The translations under genes and the position numbers were made by a program. The notes under the pieces were generated by a model. The model had not been told where the DNA came from and did no database searches. It was given only the letters and a program-made list of their open reading frames with translations. A stretch of 64,000 nucleotides of DNA from SB15 sp964639245 (GTDB taxonomy: Bacteria; Chloroflexota; Anaerolineae; Aggregatilineales; J027), in contig CAZXCU010000003.1 in NCBI GenBank assembly GCA_964639245.1, forward strand, positions 310,001 through 374,000, given 5' to 3'. This document shows positions 33,286 through 42,054 of the stretch, in pieces (position 1 is the first letter of the stretch; the number at the start of each line of letters is the position of its first letter).

Positions 33286-34046
33286 GCCGTCCACGCGCCG
33301 TCCACCAGCAAAATTGTCCCTGTGACCATGGCGGCGGCAGGGGAAGCCAAATAAATCACCGCGCCAGCCACATCGGTAATCGTGCCGACTTTGCCAATCG
33401 GCAGGCGATTTAAAACCCCCTCTAAATAATCGGGATTATCCAAACGTTCGGCGGTGCCGGGGGTGTAAATGAAGGTTGGCCCCACCGCATTAACGGTCAC
33501 TCCCTGCGCTGACCATTCCAGCGCCAAGACGCGGGTAAGTTGGTTGACCCCGCCTTTGGTGGCACAATACACCGCATGGTCACGAATCCCGACCACGCTG
33601 GCCTGTGAACTCATGTTGATGATGCGCCCGTATTTTTGCCCCAGCATGATTTTGCCCGCCGCTTGACAGCAAAAAAATAGTCCCTTGAGATTGACATTCA
33701 TCATGTCATCCCAATCGGATTCGGTCACGTCCACCGCCGCATGATTCGCGCCTAAACCGGCATTGTTGACTACAATATCCAGCCTGCCAAAATGGGTATG
33801 CACTTTTTCAAACGCGGCGTGAATCTGGCGAATGTCGCGCACATCCAACTGCACGGGGAGCGCTTCACCCCCTTCATTTTTTATCTCGTCGGCAAGTTGC
33901 TGCAAGGAATCCATATCCCGTGCTGCCACAGCGACTTTTGCGCCTGCATGGGCTAACGCTTTGGCGAGTCCATAGCCAATGCCTTTGCTCGCGCCTGTGA
34001 CCAGCGCAATCTGGTTGGTTAAATCAAAACGGGGATAGTCCATCAT
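33279..34046 (-). CDS. Short-chain dehydrogenase/reductase (SDR)
   Basis: 255 aa, classical SDR. The cofactor motif is TGASKGIGYG, the structural motif is NNAGLG, and the catalytic Ser/Tyr/Lys appear as MSSQASVVG ... YCATKGG. The C-terminus ends SPAAAMVTGTILLVDGAW. It would oxidise or reduce a hydroxy/keto substrate with NAD(P)H; many relatives act on 3-oxoacyl or sugar substrates. GGGAGA precedes the ATG at 34046. A MITE-like element begins 14 bases upstream, so its promoter region has been altered. Confidence 0.9.
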   Translation of the reverse strand: MMDYPRFDLTNQIALVTGASKGIGYGLAKALAHAGAKVAVAARDMDSLQQLADEIKNEGGEALPVQLDVRDIRQIHAAFEKVHTHFGRLDIVVNNAGLGANHAAVDVTESDWDDMMNVNLKGLFFCCQAAGKIMLGQKYGRIINMSSQASVVGIRDHAVYCATKGGVNQLTRVLALEWSAQGVTVNAVGPTFIYTPGTAERLDNPDYLEGVLNRLPIGKVGTITDVAGAVIYLASPAAAMVTGTILLVDGAWTAQ

Positions 34047-34060
34047 TATCTTCTCCCTAA

Positions 34061-34305
34061 TGGATAAATCAAAAAAATACGCTTGTCTGTCGGACGCGAT
34101 GATGCAGATCAACAAAATAGGGCGGATAGCCAAATGTACGGGCGTGGTCTGTGACCCGCCCTCATTCTCTTGCGGGGGTGGGTCACAGACCCACCCGTAC
34201 ACTATCCGTATTTAAAAGTGAAATTGCATTATCACGTCCCTACCGTGCGAATCGTAGGGACATGTGTTGTCCGCGAGCTTATTAGTAGTTGAATAGGTTT
34301 ATCCA
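34061..34305. mobile_element. 245-bp MITE-like element with a nested palindromic repeat
   Basis: Ends TGGATAAA and TTTATCCA are inverted and flanked by TAA (34058-34060 and 34306-34308), the same target preference as the 132-bp element. Inside is the dispersed GTACGGGC...CCCACCCGTAC palindrome (about 34137-34200), bordered by the same ATCCGTATTTAAAAGTG flank as at 1709. Parts of the remainder (GTCGGACGCGATGATGC, CGTAGGGACATG) resemble the interior of the 132-bp element. It looks like a diverged relative carrying a second repeat. Confidence 0.75.
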
Positions 34306-34328
34306 TAAACATTTCTACAAAAGCAAAT

Positions 34329-35006
34329 CTATCGCTTTATTTTACAGCGAATCGTATAGGCGGGTAAAAAACTGCTCAAGAGCGCGGGCATGTTTTGATA
34401 AACGCCGAGTGGAAACAGCACTGAATACCACGCCACAATGTCCAAGCCCGCCTGTGCTAATAAATCGGGAATGGTGCGGCGGGTGAGCAGGGAAAGCTGC
34501 ACGGTGGGGTCAAGCCGGAAGGTGACTCCCTTGCGATACAGCAAATAATCGCCATTGAGTACCCAACCCAGCACCGCTTCCCCCTTTGGACGCAGCACAC
34601 GGGCCACTTCGTTTAAAAAGGGCGTGTCCGGCGCGAGACATTGCCACACCCCCACCGCCAGCACGCCATCATAGGATGCGTTGCGGACGGGGAGATTTTC
34701 GACATCTGCCAGCAGCACATGGGGGTAAATTGTCTGAGCATGGCGCAGCATCTGGTGAGAAAAATCCAACCCGGTGACATGGTTTTTTTCTTTGAGAAAA
34801 CTGCCGGTGTCGCCACTCCCACAACCCGCGTCTAGCACCTCCCGATTTTGCCAGTGGCGCGTCGCCTGCTGGATGCTGGATTGGAGCAGGGCGTAGGTGC
34901 GCGGGTGACGGTAGCCGTTAAATTGGCGCAGACCGCCTTCGAGTGTTTCGGGGGCATCTTGCGAATCGTAGGCGGACTGCCAGCGTTTTTTCGTATTTGT
35001 GTTCAT
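34329..35006 (-). CDS. Class I SAM-dependent methyltransferase
   Basis: 225 aa. The SAM-binding motif I is VLDAGCGSGDTG (about 57-68), followed by VTGLDFSHQML, VENLPVRNASYDGVLAVGVWQ and a RVLRPKGEAVLG segment, as in UbiE/Methyltransf_11 enzymes. The substrate is not predictable; relatives methylate small molecules or lipids. It is divergent from the VWA gene at 35056. Confidence 0.85.
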   Translation of the reverse strand: MNTNTKKRWQSAYDSQDAPETLEGGLRQFNGYRHPRTYALLQSSIQQATRHWQNREVLDAGCGSGDTGSFLKEKNHVTGLDFSHQMLRHAQTIYPHVLLADVENLPVRNASYDGVLAVGVWQCLAPDTPFLNEVARVLRPKGEAVLGWVLNGDYLLYRKGVTFRLDPTVQLSLLTRRTIPDLLAQAGLDIVAWYSVLFPLGVYQNMPALLSSFLPAYTIRCKIKR

Positions 35007-35055
35007 GTTTCGTTAAAATATCCCTTGCGAAATCGAACCGGGAAAGTATCGTATC

Positions 35056-37299
35056 ATGCTCAAAAGATTGTTGTTTGTTCTAGCGCTCATCACGCTCCCC
35101 TTGAGTTTGGTGACATATCGGCTGACGCAAGCCCAGACCCCCGCGCCGCCGCCCGCCAATGTCGAAATCGGGTCTATTGATACCAGCGAATTTCCCCGCC
35201 TCAAGCTGCTCGTCAGTGTGCGGGACAGCCTGACCAATCAACCGATTCAAGGCTTGGTTGCCGAAGATTTTATCAGCTTTGTGGATGCGGAAAATGTCGA
35301 GATTGTCTCGGTAGAAAACATTCGAGACCGTGACATTCCGATTTCCGTCGTGCTGGTGCTGGACTCGAGCGAAAGTATGCTGGGCAGCCCTATCCGCGAT
35401 ACGAGAGAAGCGGCGCTGGCGTTTGTTGACCAGCTAGCCCCCGTCGATGAAATCGCTATTGTGGATTTTGACTCGTCGGCGCGGGTGGTGCAGCCCTTTA
35501 CTTCCGATTTTGAGGCTGCCCGCGAAGTGATTAATAACTTGCAGGCATCCGGGCGCACCGCCTTGTATGACGCGGCGACGGTGGGGGTGCAAACTGCCCT
35601 TGAATCCGAAAACCCCAACCGCTTTGTGATTTTGCTGACTGATGGCAACGAATTTGGCAATCTGAGCAGCAATTTGCCCGATGCTGGCGTGACGCTGGCT
35701 GCCGAAAACAATATTTCGGTGTATACCATTGGCTTGGGTTTCGGGGTTGACCCGCGCTTTTTGAGCGACCTTGCCGAAGGCACACGCGGCAATTATTATC
35801 AGCAGCCCAATTCTCAACAGCTCACTGAAATTTTTGATTTTCTGGCGAATTATTTACGCACCCAATATATTGTCACCATTGACCCGATTCTTGAGCCGGA
35901 CGGCGGCGAACATCAAGCGCGGGTGGATGTGGCAAATGGTAGCAACACCGTTACCTTTGTCACGCCGGATTTATACCCGCAGTTCACCGTGACCGAACTA
36001 CCGGATGAACCGATTAGCCAGGTGACTCCGGTGCAAATAAGCGCCAGCGCGGAACGGGGTTTGAATGAAGCCTCCGCCACCGCTGCCGAAGGGGTGATTT
36101 TTGACCCCGCCGCGAATGTGGTGGTGGACGAGGCCAGCAACAGCGTCACGTTTGATTTTGTGATTGACCCCTACCTGCTTGCGCCGAATGAAACGCACAC
36201 CATCACCGCCACTGTGAGCGATGACGCAGGCGGGGTACGCGAATTTCCGCTTGAATTTGAAGTCGCCGCGCTACCGCCTACCTTTGAAATTAGCGGTTTG
36301 CCCACCGATGGCACGGTTATCAGTGAACCGAGTGTCGCGGTTGAAATCGGGGTGACACAGCAGCAAACCCCCTTTGAATCCGTGACCTACAGCATTGATG
36401 GGTCGCCTGTTGCCACGCCTTCGGATGCGCCCTACAGCGCCACGTTGGATTTGTTGGCTGCCGGGCCGGGAACGCATACCTTAACGGTGGATGTGGTGGA
36501 CGCAAGCGGCACAACTTCCGTAAGCGCCGATTTTGAAGTGGACGCGGCGCTGTTCATTACGCCTTCGCCCACGCCCACCAACACCCCGACCTTCACCCCC
36601 ACTTTTACACCGACGGATACGCCAGAACCCACGGCGACACCGACGGATATACCCACCGATACGCCCGAACCCACCGCAACCAGCACACCGATTCCGCCTT
36701 CGGAAACGCCTGTGCCAAGCGATACACCGATTGAGCCAAGTGAGACTCCCGTGCCTTCGGACACGCCGATTCCGCCCACGGACACCTCCGAACCGACGGA
36801 AGTTTCCGCCATCGTGCCATCCAACACACCGGAGCCAACGGCAACGGATACGCCAGAACCGACAGCGACCAACACGCCAGAGCCAACGGCAACGGATACG
36901 CCCGAACCGACAGCGACCAACACGCCAGAGCCAACGGCAACGGATACGCCCGAACCGACAGCGACCAATACGCCGCGTCCTACGGCAACGGATACCCCCG
37001 AACCATCGGCGGTTGAAACCGAAGAAGTCACGGATGAACCCGAACCTACTGCAACCAATACTGCCCGTCCCAGCGCGACTCCGACAGAAATCGCAACCGA
37101 AGAAGTCGACTCGGTGCTGACCCAAGAGGCGACTGCGCCCCCGGCGGTGGAAGTGGATGTCGAGAACGAAGGAGATGAACAGGATTTAGGATCGTATCTG
37201 CCCTTCTGCGGGATTGCGATTCTCATTCTGCTGCTGATTCTTGCCTTCTGGTACAGCCGTCGCAACCGCGAAAATCCGCCTACGAGCAAAAATGCCTAA
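35056..37299 (+). CDS. Surface VWA-domain protein with PT-rich stalk and C-terminal anchor
   Basis: 747 aa. A signal peptide is followed by a VWA domain (about 95-275) with the MIDAS motif DSSES and the downstream LTDGNEFG. Two Ig-like modules follow (about 300-490). Then comes a long stalk (about 495-700) of TPEPTATN/TPEPTATD repeats, and a C-terminal transmembrane helix (FCGIAILILLLILAF) with an Arg-rich cytoplasmic end. The architecture is that of a wall-spanning adhesion or sensor protein. GGGAAAG precedes ATG 35056. The stalk repeats are near-identical at DNA level and probably vary in length. Confidence 0.85.
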   Translation: MLKRLLFVLALITLPLSLVTYRLTQAQTPAPPPANVEIGSIDTSEFPRLKLLVSVRDSLTNQPIQGLVAEDFISFVDAENVEIVSVENIRDRDIPISVVLVLDSSESMLGSPIRDTREAALAFVDQLAPVDEIAIVDFDSSARVVQPFTSDFEAAREVINNLQASGRTALYDAATVGVQTALESENPNRFVILLTDGNEFGNLSSNLPDAGVTLAAENNISVYTIGLGFGVDPRFLSDLAEGTRGNYYQQPNSQQLTEIFDFLANYLRTQYIVTIDPILEPDGGEHQARVDVANGSNTVTFVTPDLYPQFTVTELPDEPISQVTPVQISASAERGLNEASATAAEGVIFDPAANVVVDEASNSVTFDFVIDPYLLAPNETHTITATVSDDAGGVREFPLEFEVAALPPTFEISGLPTDGTVISEPSVAVEIGVTQQQTPFESVTYSIDGSPVATPSDAPYSATLDLLAAGPGTHTLTVDVVDASGTTSVSADFEVDAALFITPSPTPTNTPTFTPTFTPTDTPEPTATPTDIPTDTPEPTATSTPIPPSETPVPSDTPIEPSETPVPSDTPIPPTDTSEPTEVSAIVPSNTPEPTATDTPEPTATNTPEPTATDTPEPTATNTPEPTATDTPEPTATNTPRPTATDTPEPSAVETEEVTDEPEPTATNTARPSATPTEIATEEVDSVLTQEATAPPAVEVDVENEGDEQDLGSYLPFCGIAILILLLILAFWYSRRNRENPPTSKNA

Positions 37300-37310
37300 T
37301 GGCAAATTCT

Positions 37311-37339
37311 CTGACAAGGGGCAAGCCGCCTCTTGTCAG
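37311..37339 (+). terminator. Possible terminator of the VWA gene
   Basis: CTGACAAG (37311-37318) and CTTGTCAG (37332-37339) form a perfect 8-bp stem, followed by GGTTATT. The T run is weak. Confidence 0.4.
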
Positions 37340-37482
37340 GGTTATTCCCCACTCCAAAAAGAGCAATCTGTTTTTCGGGGAGGGAACAGTGAAAAGGGTT
37401 TTCACATGACATTTGCCTGACATTGCTGCCTTCGCAGGTTGCCCCATGTTACAATGAAGGGGCAAAACGTCGAAGGTGGTCA

Positions 37483-39168
37483 ATGCGGTCAGGCAAATTT
37501 TTCTTTTTTGTGCTTGGATTGGGGCTTTTTCTGGCAGCCTGCCGTGAAAATGTGGACGCGCCAGAAACTCCCACTGTTGCGCCCACCCGTACCCTGAACG
37601 AAACTGAAATCGCGCTGCTCTGGACAGAAACGCCTACCGCTACCGCTAGCAATACCCGTCGTCCGACCTTCACCGATACCCCGTCACCGACAACCACCCC
37701 ATCGAACACGAATACGCCTACGGATACGGCTACTTTTACGGTGACACCCTCAGGCACACCGAGTGCCACCCGCACAGCCTCATTTACCCCTACACCAACT
37801 CCAACCGATACACCGACCAACACCGCAACTTCAACCGCAACACGGACGGCGACGGTCACGCCATCAGATACGCCTTCTCCAACGCTGACCGATACTGCTA
37901 CCCGTATCCCGACGCGCACCCCCAGTCCGACTCCGTTGCCAACCGAAACCCCCACGCGCACCCCGACTCCTTCATCAACTTTGACGGCGAGTCCAACCGA
38001 CACGGACGAACCAACCCGTACACCGCGTCCCACGAATACGCCGAATGTGATTTTGAGTACCGCCACCAATCCGCCAACTTTAACGACGGTGGCGATTGCC
38101 GCCAGCCCCACCACCGCGCCGGATACCCCGGATGAAACGGTGGGCGAAGGCGAAACGGGCGGGACTGCCTTACCTTTTTCTACCGTCACCCCGATTCCGA
38201 CGATTGCGCCCGTGATTCCCCCCAGTCCGACCCCGCTTTCAGTAGCGGGGGGTGGGGGATTTGTCGCAGAAGGCGATTCGCTGTCTTTTATCAATGCCTC
38301 CGGTGAAATTACCTCCGTTAATGGCAATGTGCAGGCCAGCGGACGCACTTTTGATATTAGCCCGCAGGGGCAGATGGCGGTGTTTGGCTATGATGGGCAG
38401 TTGTATGCCAATGGGCAGCAGGTGTTACTTTCGCCTTCGAGTGGATTTGGCCTCGCGCCGGATATGTATGTTAAATATATGAACTGGTCGCCGGACGGAC
38501 GCTATCTGGCGGTGGTGTTTGGCTCAACGGCAGGCACAGACGGCCTCACCAGCGCGGGAGTCTGGGTGATGGATTTTGCGACGATGCAATCTGCCCAAAT
38601 TTTACGCGATGCGTGGGATGTCAATTCATTGCGGGCAGAATGGTCGCCCAACAGCACCGCTGTTTTGATTACGGTGGATACCCCTTCCGGCATGGTGACG
38701 ACTTTTTTACCCGCCAATTATGATGTCAATAATGGATTCCGTCGTCACCCCTACCAAGATTCAAGCTGGGCGTTGGACAGCGCTTCGGTGATTGTGAGTG
38801 GACGGCACAATGAAGGGTATTATGTGCTAGGGCGGGTCAATCTCGATTTTGACCAGACTTATGCGTCCTACGATGTTGCCAGCGCGGGAATCACGGTGAC
38901 ACGTGCCGCAACAGACATTGGTGGGGGGCGGATTGCCTTTCTGGGTGCGACTGACCCCGCCGGGCCATTTACGTTGTATATGTTAACTCCGGGCAGCGCC
39001 CCGACTGCGCTGGTTGGCGGGATTCCCAGCGGCATCGCCAGTTGGGAATGGAATCGGACGCATACCGCGCTGCTGGTGGTCACGACTGACCGCCAATTGT
39101 GGATTGTGCGGACGAATGGCACAGCGCAAAATGCCGGGGTAGGCGTGGGCGAAGTCCACTGGCATTAA
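37483..39168 (+). CDS. Lipoprotein with Thr/Pro linker and beta-propeller
   Basis: 561 aa. The signal peptide ends in the lipobox LAAC (Cys at about 20). A Thr/Pro/Ser linker (about 25-250) resembles that of the upstream VWA protein. The C-terminal half is a TolB/WD40-like propeller (YMNWSPDGRYLAVVFG, RAEWSPNSTAVLITV). ATG 37483 follows GAAGGTGG; the open frame extends 20 codons further upstream. It is likely a surface-displayed protein. The ligand is unknown. Confidence 0.75.
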   Translation: MRSGKFFFFVLGLGLFLAACRENVDAPETPTVAPTRTLNETEIALLWTETPTATASNTRRPTFTDTPSPTTTPSNTNTPTDTATFTVTPSGTPSATRTASFTPTPTPTDTPTNTATSTATRTATVTPSDTPSPTLTDTATRIPTRTPSPTPLPTETPTRTPTPSSTLTASPTDTDEPTRTPRPTNTPNVILSTATNPPTLTTVAIAASPTTAPDTPDETVGEGETGGTALPFSTVTPIPTIAPVIPPSPTPLSVAGGGGFVAEGDSLSFINASGEITSVNGNVQASGRTFDISPQGQMAVFGYDGQLYANGQQVLLSPSSGFGLAPDMYVKYMNWSPDGRYLAVVFGSTAGTDGLTSAGVWVMDFATMQSAQILRDAWDVNSLRAEWSPNSTAVLITVDTPSGMVTTFLPANYDVNNGFRRHPYQDSSWALDSASVIVSGRHNEGYYVLGRVNLDFDQTYASYDVASAGITVTRAATDIGGGRIAFLGATDPAGPFTLYMLTPGSAPTALVGGIPSGIASWEWNRTHTALLVVTTDRQLWIVRTNGTAQNAGVGVGEVHWH

Positions 39169-39280
39169 GGCTTCACTGGCTTCCTATTGTGCATTGATAC
39201 AAAGGGCGAACCCGCCCCAATCGAGTATGATTCTTTGCCAACCGGGGTATGCAATCCCCATAAACAAGGGAGATAAAAAC

Positions 39281-40408
39281 ATGCAGGGTGTGTTGGCGTT
39301 AGAGGATGGTCGAATTTTTAGCGGAACGGGGTGGGGCGCGGAAGGGGTGTCGGTGGGCGAATTGGTGTTCAATACTTCCATGACCGGCTATCAGGAAGTG
39401 CTGACTGACCCGTCATACCATCGCCAGATTGTGACGATGACCACGCCGCATATGGGCAATACGGGCATCAACCAGCAGGACGAAGAAGCCGGGCAAATCT
39501 GGGTGGCGGGATTTGTGGTACGAACATTGAGTCCGCGTGTCAGCAGTTGGCGCAGCGTGGGCGATTTAGACTCCTATTTAAAATCCCAGGGGAAAATTGG
39601 CCTTGCCGACATTCCCACCCGGGCGCTGGTACGGCATATCCGTGAACAAGGGGTCATGCGGGCTGCCATCGCGCACGGCGATTTTGACGGGGCGGAACTG
39701 GTCGAGATGGCGCGGAACTCCCCGGATATGTCCGGCGCGAATTTGGTGGATGAAGTCACCTGCCCCGAACCCTATCACTGGACAGAAAAAAGCGACCCGG
39801 CATGGTATCGGGAACACCCCTATGATGAAAATGCCCCGTTGATTATCGCGCTGGATATGGGCATTAAGCGCAATATTTTACGCATGTTGACCGACAGAGG
39901 CTTGCGGGTGCGGGTTGTGCCAGCGCAAACCCCCGCCGAAGCCATTTTGAGCCAGCAAGCCGCCGGTGTATTTTTGAGCAACGGGCCGGGCGACCCCGCC
40001 GCCGTCGATTATGCGATTGATACCGTGCAAAATTTGCTGGGCAAAACGCCAATTTTCGGCATCTGCTTGGGACATCAGATTCTGGCGCTGGCGCTGGGCG
40101 GCAAAACAGAGAAAATGCGTTTTGGGCATCGCGGCGGCAACCAACCCGTTAAAAATTTACTGACGGGCAAGGTGGAAATCAGCGCCCACAATCACGGATT
40201 CGCCGTCTCTAAAGACAGCGAATTGCAGGGGGGCGAAGTCACCCACATCAACCTGAACGACCAGACCATTGAGGGGATTCGGAATGAACAGCTCGGTGTG
40301 TTCAGCGTGCAATATCACCCCGAAGCCTCGCCCGGCCCGCACGATTCGCTATATTTATTTGATGAATTTGTCAGCCGGGTGAAAGCTACTCCCAGCGAGC
40401 GTGCATGA
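39281..40408 (+). CDS. carA: Carbamoyl-phosphate synthase small (glutaminase) subunit
   Basis: 375 aa, normal length. The C-terminal class I amidotransferase has the nucleophile motif GICLGHQ (Cys about 262) and the catalytic VQYHPEASPGPHDS. The N-terminal part contains FNTSMTGYQEVLTDPSY, characteristic of CarA. It supplies ammonia to CarB for pyrimidine and arginine synthesis; carB is not adjacent. AAGGGAG precedes ATG 39281. It overlaps the convergent gene by 23 bases. Confidence 0.95.
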   Translation: MQGVLALEDGRIFSGTGWGAEGVSVGELVFNTSMTGYQEVLTDPSYHRQIVTMTTPHMGNTGINQQDEEAGQIWVAGFVVRTLSPRVSSWRSVGDLDSYLKSQGKIGLADIPTRALVRHIREQGVMRAAIAHGDFDGAELVEMARNSPDMSGANLVDEVTCPEPYHWTEKSDPAWYREHPYDENAPLIIALDMGIKRNILRMLTDRGLRVRVVPAQTPAEAILSQQAAGVFLSNGPGDPAAVDYAIDTVQNLLGKTPIFGICLGHQILALALGGKTEKMRFGHRGGNQPVKNLLTGKVEISAHNHGFAVSKDSELQGGEVTHINLNDQTIEGIRNEQLGVFSVQYHPEASPGPHDSLYLFDEFVSRVKATPSERA

Positions 40409-40928
40409 CGGTAAACGGTGCGCCATGGTCGGCACGCGGCAGGTGTTCATCGTAGCTGAACGTGACGAAGGTTCCCGGCGGCAGAATCCGACGGGCGTAC
40501 CCATACAACACCCCGTACACCAGATCATCCGGGAACGCGCCCTGATAGGTAATCTTGAGGTGAGTCGGGGTGAGTTGTTCGGTTTTGATGGAGCCTGCAT
40601 CGCCATTGCGAAAGCGAGTCAGGTAAATTTTTTCGTAGAGCGCAAAAAAATCAGCAAGGGGTTTGGTTTCCACATCCGGCGGAAGTTTGCCTAACTGCGC
40701 GGTAGCCACCCCGATGCTGACCAGATTAAAGGTCGAACCCGGCGCTTCGGTAATTTCCTTGATGACGTTCAAAATATGCTGCATCGAATACCAGCCCTCC
40801 GCATCAATTTCGGTCAGGTTGTGGTGGGCAAGGATATTTTTGATGTTGTGGTAATTTTCATTTTTGAACAACGAAAGCACGGTTTGACCGGAAATTTCTA
40901 AGGCAGGGTCACATGTATACTGGGTCAT
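40386..40928 (-). CDS. Unclassified 180-aa family protein (paralogue 2 of 3)
   Basis: 180 aa, most similar to the product at 25029: CDPALEISGQT, NYHNIKNIL, IDAEGWYSMQHILNV, STFNLVSIGVA and FPDDLVYGVLYGYARRILP. GAGGAAG precedes the ATG at 40928. It stands near paralogue 3, with a small membrane protein gene between them on the other strand. Function is unknown; a sensory or ligand-binding role is possible. Confidence 0.65.
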   Translation of the reverse strand: MTQYTCDPALEISGQTVLSLFKNENYHNIKNILAHHNLTEIDAEGWYSMQHILNVIKEITEAPGSTFNLVSIGVATAQLGKLPPDVETKPLADFFALYEKIYLTRFRNGDAGSIKTEQLTPTHLKITYQGAFPDDLVYGVLYGYARRILPPGTFVTFSYDEHLPRADHGAPFTVMHARWE

Positions 40929-41046
40929 TTTCAACTTCCTCTGGCGGTGTTATTAGGTTCGGCGCATTTTAAACAAATTTTTAAAATTCCGAAACTTTTT
41001 GCCACCAGATGCGTATACTGAAAAAATAGTTTGTGGGGATTAAAAA

Positions 41047-41403
41047 ATGCTACGTGGACGAATTTTTGCGACGATGTTTGTGTGGGCAATGCTCATCTTT
41101 TTTCTGGACAGGTTAAGCGGCTACAGCAACCCGCCTTACGATGGGACAGTCGCGCTGGTTTTTATGGTGATAGCGGCGACAATTTCAACCATTGTCTTGT
41201 GGGAATCGAGCGGGGCAGCGGCAGCAGCATCGCCTCAACCCGCCAAGAATAAACGCGATGAGTCATCGGATGCACGGCTGCGGCTTTTGCTGGAGCTGCT
41301 GGATGACAAAGAGAAGGCGCGTTTGAAGGCACGCCTGCTCAATGAAGTTGATGCAAATGTGACGGATGGTGAATTGTCGTTGGAAATGCTCTTAAAGGGT
41401 TAG
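41047..41403 (+). CDS. Small membrane protein
   Basis: 118 aa with two predicted transmembrane helices (about 5-25 and 35-53), an Ala-rich linker and a charged helical cytoplasmic tail (DDKEKARLKARLLNEV). It is flanked by two convergent or divergent paralogues of the 180-aa family. No known family is recognised. Confidence 0.6.
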   Translation: MLRGRIFATMFVWAMLIFFLDRLSGYSNPPYDGTVALVFMVIAATISTIVLWESSGAAAAASPQPAKNKRDESSDARLRLLLELLDDKEKARLKARLLNEVDANVTDGELSLEMLLKG

Positions 41404-41404
41404 C

Positions 41405-41950
41405 CTACCATTTGATGTCGTACACCGCGCCGTCGTCATTCGGGTTTGCCTCATTCAAGTAGGTACGCACCACTGTTGGGCGTGTGCCTGCCGGACGAAA
41501 GCGCTGGGCAATCGCATAAAAATACCCGTAGACCAAATCATGCGGGAACGGGCTGTGGTCAACCACGCGGATATGCTGGTTGCTCAGGATTGTCATTTCG
41601 TATTTGTCTTGCTCATCAAAATTCCGCACGTTGATGTCATACACAAAATTCAGCATTTCAATCGCTTTAAAAATGCTGTCAACTTCGGGCGGGAAAGGCG
41701 AGGTATTGATGACCTGCATCCCAATCGAGACAAAATTGGTGATGGTGTTGCCCATGTTGATCATGGCGGTGTAAATATCCAGCAGCATCTGCAAGGAATA
41801 CCATGTATCGGGTGAAATGGTCTGCACGCCGTACTGCCCCAGCACCTTGTCCACAACGGTCTTAAATTCGTTGTATTGGATGCTTTCAAAGACAGCGAGA
41901 ATGGCTTGCCCGATGATTTCGGTTTCTTGTTTGGCGGTGTATTTTTGCAT
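41405..41950 (-). CDS. Unclassified 180-aa family protein (paralogue 3 of 3)
   Basis: 181 aa, a more distant member of the family at 25029 and 40386. Shared positions include WYSLQMLLDIY, NFVSIGMQ, FPHDLVYGYFYAIAQRFRPAGT and a terminal Trp. AAAGGGG precedes the ATG at 41950. It ends one base after the convergent small membrane gene. Confidence 0.65.
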   Translation of the reverse strand: MQKYTAKQETEIIGQAILAVFESIQYNEFKTVVDKVLGQYGVQTISPDTWYSLQMLLDIYTAMINMGNTITNFVSIGMQVINTSPFPPEVDSIFKAIEMLNFVYDINVRNFDEQDKYEMTILSNQHIRVVDHSPFPHDLVYGYFYAIAQRFRPAGTRPTVVRTYLNEANPNDDGAVYDIKW

Positions 41951-42054
41951 ATTTTTTCCCCTTTAGGTCTGAACTTTGAGGAAAATATTAATGCAAACAC
42001 GCTTAATTGCGTGTGAATTTTTCCCGAATTTAAGAGCGCCGCTAAATGTAAAAT

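Noticed and set aside
36432..37289. Long open frames on both other strands across the Thr/Pro stalk of the VWA gene
   Set aside because: They are by-products of the low-complexity codon repeats; their products are Val/Ser/Gly or Arg/Pro runs with no start context.
37449..38348. Open frame of 299 codons antisense to the Thr/Pro linker of the propeller lipoprotein
   Set aside because: It is composed of repetitive Val/Gly/Ser text opposite the ACN/CCN codons, without a ribosome site; the sense gene has lipobox and propeller features.
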